6,797 nucleotides of DNA from Gammaproteobacteria bacterium (lineage in GTDB: Bacteria; Pseudomonadota; Gammaproteobacteria; Pseudomonadales; Pseudohongiellaceae): positions 1-6,797 of the forward strand of contig NYWC01000099.1 in assembly GCA_002684935.1 (NCBI GenBank). Reading direction: 5' to 3'. The notes below the pieces were generated by a model. It had not been told where the DNA came from and searched no databases. It was given only the letters and a program-made list of their open reading frames with translations. The position numbers and the translations under genes are program-made. Below are positions 1 to 6,196 of this stretch, piece by piece. The first letter of the stretch is position 1. The number at the start of each line of letters is the position of its first letter.

Positions 1-282
1 GATACGCTGCCGCAGCTGTTCACCAGTTGGCACATCGGCATCGTACGCTGGCCCAGCCTGGAACAAGGCCACCAATTCTTCGACACCAGTTTGGCTCGCC
101 AAGATTTCATCTGCCAGCGCGGCTCTTGCCGCCGACGAATCGGCGCGCCAAAATTTAGTGACAGCAGCTTCACCCAATTCAGGTAGAGACTCTTGCCCCT
201 GAGCATCTGCATCAATACCTGCTAACACAGTAACAATTAGTGCCAGGTATCCTAGTTTGTACTGATTACTGCGATTACTTAT
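1..282 (-). CDS. Exported protein of unknown function, partial, with non-canonical start
   Basis: This is the N-terminal 94 codons of a minus-strand gene cut off by the left edge of the window. It begins ISNRSNQYKLGYLAL and has a clear Sec signal peptide: basic residues at 4 and 9, a hydrophobic core at about 10-23, and an ADA cleavage site after residue 27. The mature part is rich in Ala and Glu and looks helical; I do not recognise the family. A good ribosome binding site (GGAGG, complement of 295-299) lies upstream, but no ATG or GTG follows in frame. The codons at suitable distance are ATC (285-283) and ATA (282-280), and ATA-AGT is where ATG-AGT would be expected. A TTG at 318-316 is in frame directly after a stop, but it would add 12 residues to the signal peptide. 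The gene lies 52 bases after the metallo-hydrolase on the same strand, so co-transcription is likely. The reading frame is well supported; the start is not. Confidence 0.7.
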   Translation of the reverse strand, partial: MSNRSNQYKLGYLALIVTVLAGIDADAQGQESLPELGEAAVTKFWRADSSAARAALADEILASQTGVEELVALFQAGPAYDADVPTGEQLRQRI

Positions 283-334
283 GATGACGAAATGCCTCCA
301 ATGATTGCACCAAACCAATTAGATGATCTACCTT

Positions 335-1207
335 CTAATCCAGTGATCCGCCCAATTCGATATACACTGCTCGCAAAAAACGATCAGGGTTGCCATAACG
401 ATCATTGTAAGCAGCAGTAGGATCCGCGGCCGCAACCTCTTCGTAGCTCATACCACTTTCCACCATCGGCGCAACCTGGTCCCTTACATCGATAATCATG
501 TCGCGAAAACCCATGACATCCATGCGAGTTGAAACCTCTCCATGCCCTGGCAAAATAAGCGTATCCGGGCCGGCTGTGCCGATCAGCAGACCGAGCGCCT
601 GAATACTTCCGTCCAGAGTGCCGCCGTTGTTGGTATCGATTACTGGAAACGCCGTCGTGCGAAACACATCGCCAGTATGAATCACATCAGAATCGACGAA
701 ATAAATAAAGGTATCGCCATCGGTGTGGGCTGGTGGCACGGGAAAAGCGTAGACCTCTTCACCATTCAGGTGAATGGTGATCGCATCACTATAGGTTAGC
801 ACTGGCAGTGCGGCTGCTGGTGACTGTGCCGCCAATCGCACCCGCACCTCGTCACGGGCAAGGATAAGGATACCCAGCTTACCGAGATTCTCATTGCCGC
901 CGGTGTGATCACCATGCACATGGGTGTTGATTACGAATCGAATTTCACCCTCATTGAGTTGCCTGATGGCGGCCAGGATTTTGTCAGTAAGGGGCGCATA
1001 CTGATCATCGATCATGACGACTCCATCTTCCCCAATCGAGAGGCCAATGTTCCCGCCAGCGCCCTGCAGGTAATACACGCTGCCTGCAACATGATGTGTG
1101 ACTATTTCTACATTGCTGAAATCCTGCTGCGCGTGCGAGGCCGGAGAAAAAAGCCACATAAGACCCAGCAGGGTGATCATTGCTGCCGGTTTTCTGGAAA
1201 GAGTCAT
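335..1207 (-). CDS. Periplasmic MBL-fold metallo-hydrolase
   Basis: This is a 290-residue metallo-beta-lactamase-fold hydrolase. The zinc-binding set is complete: THVHGDH with H96, H98, D100 and H101, then H161 in PAHTDGD, D180 in IHTGD, and H222 in LPGHG. The bridging residue is Asp, as in glyoxalase II-like enzymes, not the Cys of class B1 beta-lactamases, so antibiotic hydrolysis should not be assumed and the substrate is unknown. The Sec signal peptide covers residues 1-26 (core ITLLGLMWLF, cleavage after SHA). I chose the ATG at 1207 because GGAG sits six bases upstream and the signal peptide starts there. An in-frame ATG at 1285 would put 26 unlikely residues ahead of it. The C-terminal 60 residues (DVRDQVAPMVESGMSYEEV onwards) look helical, as is common in soluble periplasmic MBL proteins. 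It is probably the first gene of a minus-strand unit with the partial gene at 1-282. Confidence 0.88.
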   Translation of the reverse strand: MTLSRKPAAMITLLGLMWLFSPASHAQQDFSNVEIVTHHVAGSVYYLQGAGGNIGLSIGEDGVVMIDDQYAPLTDKILAAIRQLNEGEIRFVINTHVHGDHTGGNENLGKLGILILARDEVRVRLAAQSPAAALPVLTYSDAITIHLNGEEVYAFPVPPAHTDGDTFIYFVDSDVIHTGDVFRTTAFPVIDTNNGGTLDGSIQALGLLIGTAGPDTLILPGHGEVSTRMDVMGFRDMIIDVRDQVAPMVESGMSYEEVAAADPTAAYNDRYGNPDRFLRAVYIELGGSLD

Positions 1208-1413
1208 CTTGTTCTCCCGCTTTATAAACTCGTCTGCTTCCAGCATAAGAGCCCGGCCGGAGCTTGTCCACGCTATAGCAGGCAATTCGGCCTATTTTGG
1301 TTTAAAGTAAAGCAAAAATGCGGCCAGAAGCAGGAAATTTCGACTATTGTCGTATGGACCATATTACTTTGCCGGCTGGAATTACGCAGGTCCCGGGCAA
1401 GCGCCCTGAAAAC

Positions 1414-2181
1414 ATGAGAAATTCTTCCATACTCACTACGAGCGGCCTTATAGGCGCGCTGTCGCTAGTCCTGCTCCTGGGCTTTGCCACCGAGGCTTTC
1501 GCGCAGTCTGACCGCGACCCCGACGATCTGCCGCTATTGGATCTCGATCGTCCCATACGGCTGAATTTTTCTGGCGATTGGGAGAAAGATTTCAATCGCA
1601 GCGATCGTTGGGAAGACGAGCTTAACCGCTTGTTTCAGATTCGGCAGGAACGCGCCGCCTCTCAACGCGCCGGTGTGACGACTCGCAATGTGCCGCGCAC
1701 ATCACTCGGTAATCTCAATCTCAACTCGCTGATACCTAGAGGCACCAACATTGTCGATTTAGCCCGGCTCGCTGAATATGTGAGCCGGCAGACAACGATT
1801 CACATCGAGCAAGATCGCAATGAAGTTCGTATCGAACGCCGCGGCGAGGCTCCCTTGATCTGCAGCATTGAAGATGGGCTCCGCGAGACATTTCGCAGCG
1901 AACACGGCAATGAATTTTGCGGTTGGGATGGTCAACAGTTGGTTTTCATAACCAGTCTGCCCGACGATCTTGAGATCAGCCATCGCTTCGACGTTGCCGC
2001 GGATCGAGAAGAACTCCGCATGGTGACCAGTATTTCCCATAAAGGGTCAGCTCCCTTCAACCTGATCCAGGCCTTTAATCGCTATGATGCTGGTATCGAT
2101 AATCTAAACTGCGTGCTCACCGTAACCCGCGGCCGCGTCTGCAGCCAGGTCACGCCGTTGGGTGAAGACCGGAGTCGGTAA
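1414..2181 (+). CDS. Exported protein of unknown function with four cysteines
   Basis: This encodes 255 residues from the ATG at 1414. That start places a classic Sec signal peptide at the N-terminus: core GLIGALSLVLLLGF, cleavage after AFA at residue 30. Longer starts at 1318 or 1354 would add up to 32 non-hydrophobic residues ahead of it; none of the starts has a strong ribosome binding site. The mature N-terminal half is charged and contains a SGDWEKDFNRSDRWEDELNR segment (53-72), then a stretch TNIVDLARLAEYVSRQ (111-126). The C-terminal half (about 128-245) is beta-rich: alternating strands such as VRIERRGEAPLIC, CGWDGQQLVFITSLP and LRMVTSIS suggest a barrel or sandwich, possibly lipocalin-like. 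Cysteines at 150, 169, 233 and 243 could form two disulfides in the periplasm. I cannot assign a family. It lies two bases upstream of the lipoprotein gene, so the two are almost certainly co-transcribed. Confidence 0.8.
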   Translation: MRNSSILTTSGLIGALSLVLLLGFATEAFAQSDRDPDDLPLLDLDRPIRLNFSGDWEKDFNRSDRWEDELNRLFQIRQERAASQRAGVTTRNVPRTSLGNLNLNSLIPRGTNIVDLARLAEYVSRQTTIHIEQDRNEVRIERRGEAPLICSIEDGLRETFRSEHGNEFCGWDGQQLVFITSLPDDLEISHRFDVAADREELRMVTSISHKGSAPFNLIQAFNRYDAGIDNLNCVLTVTRGRVCSQVTPLGEDRSR

Positions 2182-2183
2182 CT

Positions 2184-3335
2184 ATGTTGGCGCGTACGCT
2201 ATTGCTTAGCCTGATGATCCTGGCAACGAGTTGCAATCAGCTCGCGACACCGCCTCCGCCCCCGGCTATCGAGTATCCGCAGGTGGGTGACGTCAGCCTG
2301 CTAATCGCGCCGCAGAGTCCGGCTGAAGTGCAACTGCTTGATATTGGCATCGTCGTGTTCGACAACGTCGAAGACCCAGCTGCAACCCAAACTTACGGTG
2401 ACCAGGTCTTTGCCGAGGTGAGGGACAAAGAAATCCGTTATATGCCGTTTCTGCTGCGCAATACCCTGATCGAATCTCAACAGTGGGGCGCAGTGCGGGT
2501 GCTGCCGCTAGCAGATCCGTCAGTAGATCTGCTGGTTAGCGGCACAATTTTGGTTTCCAATGGCACTGATCTTGCCTTACAAATAAAGGTCCGCGACAGC
2601 ACTGGGCGCAGCTGGCTAGAAAAGGTCTATGGCGATACTGCCTACCTCGCTGACTATCCCAAGAATATCCGCTTCACCGCGGGCAATCCGTTTAATCCCG
2701 CTGCTCACACGGAACCCTACCTCGACCTGTATGAGCAGATCAGCAACGACCTGTTGGCCGTCAGAGCCCTGTTTACGGCAGCAGAGATGCAGAACATTCG
2801 CGATGTCTCGCGGCTAGTCTATGCCAATGACCTGTCACCAGAATCTTTTGGTCACATGCTGGAGCAGGACGGCAATGGCCAGCTGCAGGTCATCAGCCTG
2901 CCAGCCGAGAACGATCCCATGTTGGCGAGAGTCGAAGACATGCGGCTGCGTCACCATGTCTTTATAGACACGGTAGACGAATACTACGAAGCGCTCCATG
3001 ACGAAATGCAGCAGGCCTATGTCATGTGGCGGCGCCATGCCTATGATCAGGAAGAGCAGGAAGGGGCCCTTGCCCCTGAACCCATCAGCCAGGATTTTTT
3101 CAGCAGCAGCAGTGGCTATCTGACCATGACCCAGCGCTACAACCGATTTCGTTGGAGCAAGATCTACCAGCAAGAATTTCGCGAACTAGCCGCCGGTTTC
3201 AATCAGGAGTTGGCGCCTGCGATCCTTGAACTCAATGAACAGGTGCATGGCCTCAGTGGCACAATGGAAGAACAATACATCCAGTGGCGTCGCATTCTAA
3301 GACAACTATTTGAATTAGAGGCTGGCGACGCCTGA
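2184..3335 (+). CDS. Outer-membrane-type lipoprotein of unknown function
   Basis: The product has 383 residues. The N-terminus is a lipoprotein signal ending in ILATS-C, with the lipidated cysteine at 17. Asn at +2, with no Asp retention signal, points to the outer membrane. A proline-rich linker follows (PPPPP, 23-27). Residues about 50-150 (LLDIGIVVFDNV, then RNTLIESQQWGAVRVLP, DLLVSGTIL, ALQIKVRDSTGRSWLEK) alternate strand and helix like the anticodon-binding-type domains of CsgG/LpoB/TolB-N proteins; this is resemblance by eye, not a proven match. The rest (180-380) is mostly helical and acidic, with two similar motifs, QQAYVMWRRHAY near 276 and EEQYIQWRRILRQ near 362. The start at 2184 has GGAG nine bases upstream and lies two bases after the preceding stop, so the two genes form one translational unit. 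A role as an envelope partner of the upstream protein is an inference. Confidence 0.85.
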   Translation: MLARTLLLSLMILATSCNQLATPPPPPAIEYPQVGDVSLLIAPQSPAEVQLLDIGIVVFDNVEDPAATQTYGDQVFAEVRDKEIRYMPFLLRNTLIESQQWGAVRVLPLADPSVDLLVSGTILVSNGTDLALQIKVRDSTGRSWLEKVYGDTAYLADYPKNIRFTAGNPFNPAAHTEPYLDLYEQISNDLLAVRALFTAAEMQNIRDVSRLVYANDLSPESFGHMLEQDGNGQLQVISLPAENDPMLARVEDMRLRHHVFIDTVDEYYEALHDEMQQAYVMWRRHAYDQEEQEGALAPEPISQDFFSSSSGYLTMTQRYNRFRWSKIYQQEFRELAAGFNQELAPAILELNEQVHGLSGTMEEQYIQWRRILRQLFELEAGDA

Positions 3336-3343
3336 TTGGCAAT

Positions 3344-3358
3344 CGCGCTACGGGCGCG
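3344..3358 (+). terminator. Weak GC-rich hairpin after the lipoprotein gene
   Basis: CGCGC and GCGCG form a 5-bp all-GC stem around a TACGG loop, nine bases after the lipoprotein stop codon. The sequence that follows, CTCTATT, is not a proper T-tract. It may slow or end transcription of the upstream pair, but it could be chance in GC-rich DNA. Confidence 0.25.
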
Positions 3359-3477
3359 CTCTATTCAACCCGAAGATTCAAGCTGCTATTCCCCGCAAAA
3401 CAATTTTGATTTACCCACAAATGCGGTAGTCTCTGAGCAATTCTACAAAAACAACAATAATAAATAGGAGCGTCATT

Positions 3478-4023
3478 ATGTCCGAAACACTCTCGGCGAA
3501 GGCGAGTTCCCGAACCAAGTGGATTGTCGGTGGTTCGCTGGCAGGTCTACTAGCAGTCGGAATCATCGGTTTTCTGATTTATTCGTCGGTTTGCCCCTGT
3601 GACCGAACGCCGGGTGGATTTCTGTTTGGAGAGGCAGCAGATGGCCCGGTGACGGATTGGGCCTTCGCAAACGAAGTTCCCCTGTGCCAACTGCAGATCT
3701 ACGCTGGCATTCGCCCCCATTCGATTAACCTGAATTGCATGGCGACAGAGACCGGCGAATTATTCCTGAGCTGCTCGGTTTGTGAGCGCAAATACTGGGC
3801 CGGTAAAGTGGAGGCCAATGAGACAGGGGTGATGCGGCTAAATGGTGTCGTCTATCCAATCGTGCTTAACCGTGTCCAGGACCCCTCGCGTATGGAGCAG
3901 GCCTGGCAAGCACGGATTCAGAAATTACAGACCTTTGGCGGTGGTCCCTATAACCCTACACCAGAACTTGATGCAGAGCGCCCTGACCACTGGTGGACAT
4001 TTCAAGTGACATCACGCAGCTGA
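3478..4023 (+). CDS. Membrane-anchored cysteine-rich protein, possible flavin-type split barrel
   Basis: The product has 181 residues. A short basic N-terminus (K8, R12, K14) precedes one transmembrane helix (about 15-36, WIVGGSLAGLLAVGIIGFLI), which predicts an N-in topology with the rest in the periplasm. Directly after the membrane is a CPC motif (C39, C41), then C70, C87 and a CSVC motif (C99, C102). The segment from about 60 to 150 (VPLCQLQIYAG, LNCMATETGELFLSC, RKYWAGKV, VMRLNGVVYPIVLNRVQDP, then an AWQAR helix) has the strand order and feel of split-barrel proteins such as pyridoxamine-phosphate-oxidase or deazaflavin-type reductases. I infer this by eye, and the cofactor and substrate are unknown. 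The ATG at 3478 has AGGAG seven bases upstream. The 142-base AT-rich gap ahead suggests it is transcribed separately from the lipoprotein, although no convincing -35/-10 pair stands out there. Confidence 0.8.
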   Translation: MSETLSAKASSRTKWIVGGSLAGLLAVGIIGFLIYSSVCPCDRTPGGFLFGEAADGPVTDWAFANEVPLCQLQIYAGIRPHSINLNCMATETGELFLSCSVCERKYWAGKVEANETGVMRLNGVVYPIVLNRVQDPSRMEQAWQARIQKLQTFGGGPYNPTPELDAERPDHWWTFQVTSRS

Positions 4024-4047
4024 GCATTAACATGTTCAGCAAGCGAA

Positions 4048-4075
4048 TTCAAAAACCTAGTTAAAACGCTAAAAT
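4048..4075 (+). promoter_or_regulatory. Candidate sigma-70 promoter for the PD40 gene
   Basis: TTCAAA (4048-4053) and TAAAAT (4070-4075) are 16 bases apart. The -10 box matches TATAAT at five of six positions and the -35 box matches TTGACA at four of six. Transcription would start near 4082, giving a leader of about 33 bases before the ATG at 4115. The region is AT-rich, so chance matches are possible. Confidence 0.4.
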
Positions 4076-4079
4076 ACTA

Positions 4080-4104
4080 ACAAGATTGCACTGTCAGATC
4101 TTGT
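4080..4104. promoter_or_regulatory. Inverted repeat at the predicted transcription start
   Basis: ACAAGAT (4080-4086) and ATCTTGT (4098-4104) are perfect 7-base inverted arms separated by 11 bases. The repeat begins just after the candidate -10 box and ends next to the GAGG ribosome binding site of the PD40 gene. It could be an operator or a small leader hairpin that includes bases next to the ribosome binding site. Function is inferred from position only. Confidence 0.35.
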
Positions 4105-4114
4105 GAGGAATACG

Positions 4115-5062
4115 ATGATGATTAAATCCATGATTGCAGCATTCGCGCTCGCGGCAGCCCTCAGCAGTCAAGCCCACGCACAACAACCCAACTGGATAGA
4201 GTTAGCGGTCCATAATTTTGGCGCCCCTGTCAACACCATGTGGGCGGAGGGCGAGCTCTCGTTCGCTGCGGATGGCACCATGGTTTACTGCAGCGCGCGC
4301 CAGGATATGGCCGTGGCAGATGGCGACCCGAAGGATCTGTATATCGCCAAGTTCAATTCGGATACTGGCACCTGGGGTACGCCGGTCAATATGGGTATGC
4401 CCGTCAATCAACCACCAGCCACGGACGCAGACCCGCTGCGTCTGGGCGACGACCGCGAGCCATGGATCACGGCCGACGGCAACACAATCTACTTCCGATC
4501 GGATCGTCTCGCGACCTCGACACCGCGCAACAATCACGATGTATTTGTAACCCGCAAGGTAAACGGCACCTGGTCAAACCCAGAGCTGGTTGGCTATCCA
4601 GTCAGCACCACTGAGGGTGATGAGCACTGTCCTGCAGTTTTGCAGGATGGTGAGACCCTCTGCTTCGCTTCGCGTCGAACCGGTGGCTACGGCGGTTCCG
4701 ATATTTATTGCGTTAAACCTGATGGTAACGGCGGCTGGGGGGATGCAGTGAATCAAGGGCCAAACATCAACACCGCAGCGGAGGAATTCCATTTCACGCA
4801 GGATGTAGACGGTAAAGTTTACTTCACTTCCAACCGTCCAGGTGGCTTCGGTGGCATGGACATCTATGGCGCTGCATCTCGCGGCCCGAATAATTGGGCG
4901 CCATCGTTCAATCTGGGAGAAAAAATAAATACTGCAGGTGCCGATATGTGTCCAGCTCTACCGCCCGGCGGAGAAACCATCGCCTGGTTCTCCTCTCGTC
5001 AGGACAGCAGCTTCGGCAACGCCGACATTTTTTGGACCAGCAAGATAAATATCGCAGACTAA
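4115..5062 (+). CDS. Periplasmic PD40 (WD40-like) beta-propeller protein
   Basis: This encodes 315 residues from the ATG at 4115, which has GAGG six bases upstream. A GTG at 4103 overlaps that ribosome binding site and is unlikely to be the start. The Sec signal peptide covers residues 1-22 (core MIAAFALAAALSS, cleavage after AHA). The mature protein is five PD40-type repeats, at about 46-79, 115-146, 170-199, 223-252 and 277-308. Each has the pattern acidic residue, then DG-hydrophobic-hydrophobic, then SxR, then D(I/L/V)(Y/F). The clearest copies are SRRTGGYGGSDIY, SNRPGGFGGMDIY and SSRQDSSFGNADIF. Such repeats form propellers like that of TolB or of OmpA-linked PD40 proteins. There is no OmpA domain or catalytic domain, so it is probably a binding or scaffold protein whose ligand is unknown. 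C59, C172, C183, C199 and C279 are present. It is the last plus-strand gene before a convergent neighbour and is likely monocistronic. Confidence 0.88.
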   Translation: MMIKSMIAAFALAAALSSQAHAQQPNWIELAVHNFGAPVNTMWAEGELSFAADGTMVYCSARQDMAVADGDPKDLYIAKFNSDTGTWGTPVNMGMPVNQPPATDADPLRLGDDREPWITADGNTIYFRSDRLATSTPRNNHDVFVTRKVNGTWSNPELVGYPVSTTEGDEHCPAVLQDGETLCFASRRTGGYGGSDIYCVKPDGNGGWGDAVNQGPNINTAAEEFHFTQDVDGKVYFTSNRPGGFGGMDIYGAASRGPNNWAPSFNLGEKINTAGADMCPALPPGGETIAWFSSRQDSSFGNADIFWTSKINIAD

Positions 5063-5120
5063 GAATAGTTTCGCCACGTCTAATCACTGGCATTCGGTGC
5101 TTAGAATAGCTGGTATGTTC

Positions 5121-5145
5121 GTGCCCGATACAAAGTATCGGGCAC
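5121..5145. terminator. Strong hairpin between convergent genes
   Basis: GTGCCCGATAC (5121-5131) and GTATCGGGCAC (5135-5145) pair perfectly over 11 bp around an AAA loop. The hairpin lies 58 bases after the PD40 stop codon and 60 bases before the end of the convergent hydrolase gene, so it can serve both. On the plus strand it is followed by a pyrimidine-rich run (CATCCTTTCTTC) instead of a clean T-tract; on the minus strand there is no T-tract. Intrinsic termination is therefore likely for the plus strand and less certain for the other. Confidence 0.7.
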
Positions 5146-5205
5146 ACATCCTTTCTTCACCCTGTGGGTCTCAGTCGCGACGGCTTCTCGATCAGCGGCT
5201 CAGGA

Positions 5206-6084
5206 TCAGGCCAGATTAGTGGCAAACAGATTTAGCAAGCGACCCCAGGCGCGCTCGGCCTGTTCCTGATGATAAACCTGTGAATCGATCGCGCACCAAC
5301 CGTGCAGCGCGTCAGAATACACTTCAATTTCCGCATCGATGCCCGCAGCACTGTAAGCTTCGCTTAAAGTAACCTTGGCTTGGGGATCGTTCTGGTCATC
5401 GTTGTCCGCAACGCAATGCAGCATGGCCGCCCGGGTTTCTGGAATCAGCAAATGCGGGCTATCAGGGTTCCCAGTAGCCAATCCACCGCCGTGGAAAGTG
5501 CCTCCCGCTGCAAAGCGCTCAGGCACCGCTGCAACGGTTCGCATCACCATGGGCCCACCCATGCAGTAACCGGTGGTCCCTATGCCCTTGCCGGTATCCA
5601 CTTCATCCTGTTGATCCAGCCAGGCTGTAAAGGTCCTCGCATCAGTGAAATGGGTGTCAGCATTCAGATTACGGGCCATAGGCAATACCAGCTCCCTGAT
5701 CTCGGGCTGGCCAAAACTGGCACCTAAAGGAACCACAGGCGAACGGGCAGCACGATAAAAGGGGTTTACGGTCAACACTGCATAGCCTTCTCGGGCCAGA
5801 CGGCGCCCCATTTCACGAAACGCGGGGCGCAAAGCCAAGATATCTGGCCAGACCAGCACGGCAGCGTGACTGCCAGTGGATGGGTAGGCAAAGTGGCAAT
5901 CAGCGACGCCGTCAGGCGTGCGTATCTCCACATCGCGCTCGGAGATAGATTGGGCGTTAGCAACTGTAGGCAACATCATCGCCATGCTGGCGCCAGTGGC
6001 TAGCTTGGTGAAATCCCGGCGTGACATATCAGAATGTTCTTTCAGATAGGCATCCGCGTCTTTTTGAGTATCATAATCACACAT
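5206..6084 (-). CDS. Tat-exported dienelactone hydrolase family protein
   Basis: This is a 292-residue alpha/beta hydrolase of the dienelactone hydrolase family. The nucleophile is C174 in the GYCMGG elbow and the histidine is H261 in ALHGW; the acid lies in the VADNDDQNDP loop (226-234, several Asp candidates). The position held by Glu36 in classical dienelactone hydrolase appears to be D81 in WPDILALRP. The N-terminus carries a twin-arginine signal, SRRDFTKLA (21-29), then a hydrophobic stretch and cleavage after VANA at 44. It is preceded by 20 hydrophilic residues, an unusually long n-region. Classical family members are cytoplasmic and about 235 residues long; the extra length here is the signal. 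The ATG at 6084 has GAGG eight bases upstream. The substrate is unknown; lactones or esters are likely. It is transcribed toward the PD40 gene and ends at the shared hairpin. Confidence 0.9.
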   Translation of the reverse strand: MCDYDTQKDADAYLKEHSDMSRRDFTKLATGASMAMMLPTVANAQSISERDVEIRTPDGVADCHFAYPSTGSHAAVLVWPDILALRPAFREMGRRLAREGYAVLTVNPFYRAARSPVVPLGASFGQPEIRELVLPMARNLNADTHFTDARTFTAWLDQQDEVDTGKGIGTTGYCMGGPMVMRTVAAVPERFAAGGTFHGGGLATGNPDSPHLLIPETRAAMLHCVADNDDQNDPQAKVTLSEAYSAAGIDAEIEVYSDALHGWCAIDSQVYHQEQAERAWGRLLNLFATNLA

Positions 6085-6116
6085 GATTGAATCCTCTTAT
6101 ACTGCTTTTATTGTCG

Positions 6117-6136
6117 TATTCCCGTTGGGGGGAATA
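6117..6136. promoter_or_regulatory. Dyad in the divergent upstream region of the hydrolase gene
   Basis: TATTCCC (6117-6123) and GGGAATA (6130-6136) are perfect 7-base inverted arms around GTTGGG, 33 bases upstream of the hydrolase ATG. On the plus strand the dyad sits between TTGTCG (6111-6116) and TATGAG (6135-6140), a 4/6 and 4/6 match to -35 and -10 boxes with an 18-base spacer. It may be an operator for one or both directions, or a leader hairpin of the hydrolase mRNA. No regulator gene is in the window. Confidence 0.3.
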
Positions 6137-6196
6137 TGAGAGTATTTGGGGATGACCAAAATTACAACACCATTAATCCCTAAACCCGAGGTCATT

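Noticed and set aside
320..330. TAGATGATCTA dyad in the gap between the two minus-strand genes
   Set aside because: It is only 5-bp arms around one base, with no T-tract and no promoter nearby, so it is likely chance.
335..1207. Antibiotic-resistance metallo-beta-lactamase
   Set aside because: The metal site has Asp180 where class B1 enzymes have Cys, and the overall motifs fit the broad MBL hydrolase superfamily; nothing points to beta-lactam hydrolysis.
1395..1406. GGGC-AAGC-GCCC hairpin just before the ATG at 1414
   Set aside because: A 4-bp stem is too short to claim as a regulatory structure or terminator.
905..1417. A 170-residue plus-strand reading frame
   Set aside because: Most of it lies antisense to the metallo-hydrolase, whose zinc motifs are complete. 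Its product has no signal, domain or sensible composition, and no ribosome binding site stands out.
2835..3173. A 112-residue minus-strand frame inside the lipoprotein gene
   Set aside because: It is antisense to a well-supported gene, with no ribosome binding site or recognisable domain.
3401..3432. Possible promoter TTGATT / TAGTCT before the membrane-anchored protein
   Set aside because: The spacer is only 14 bases and the -10 match is poor.
4240..4614. A 124-residue frame overlapping the PD40 gene
   Set aside because: It is an off-frame shadow of a gene with clear PD40 repeats, with Arg/Gly-rich low-quality composition. The same applies to 4218-4550 and 4202-4537.
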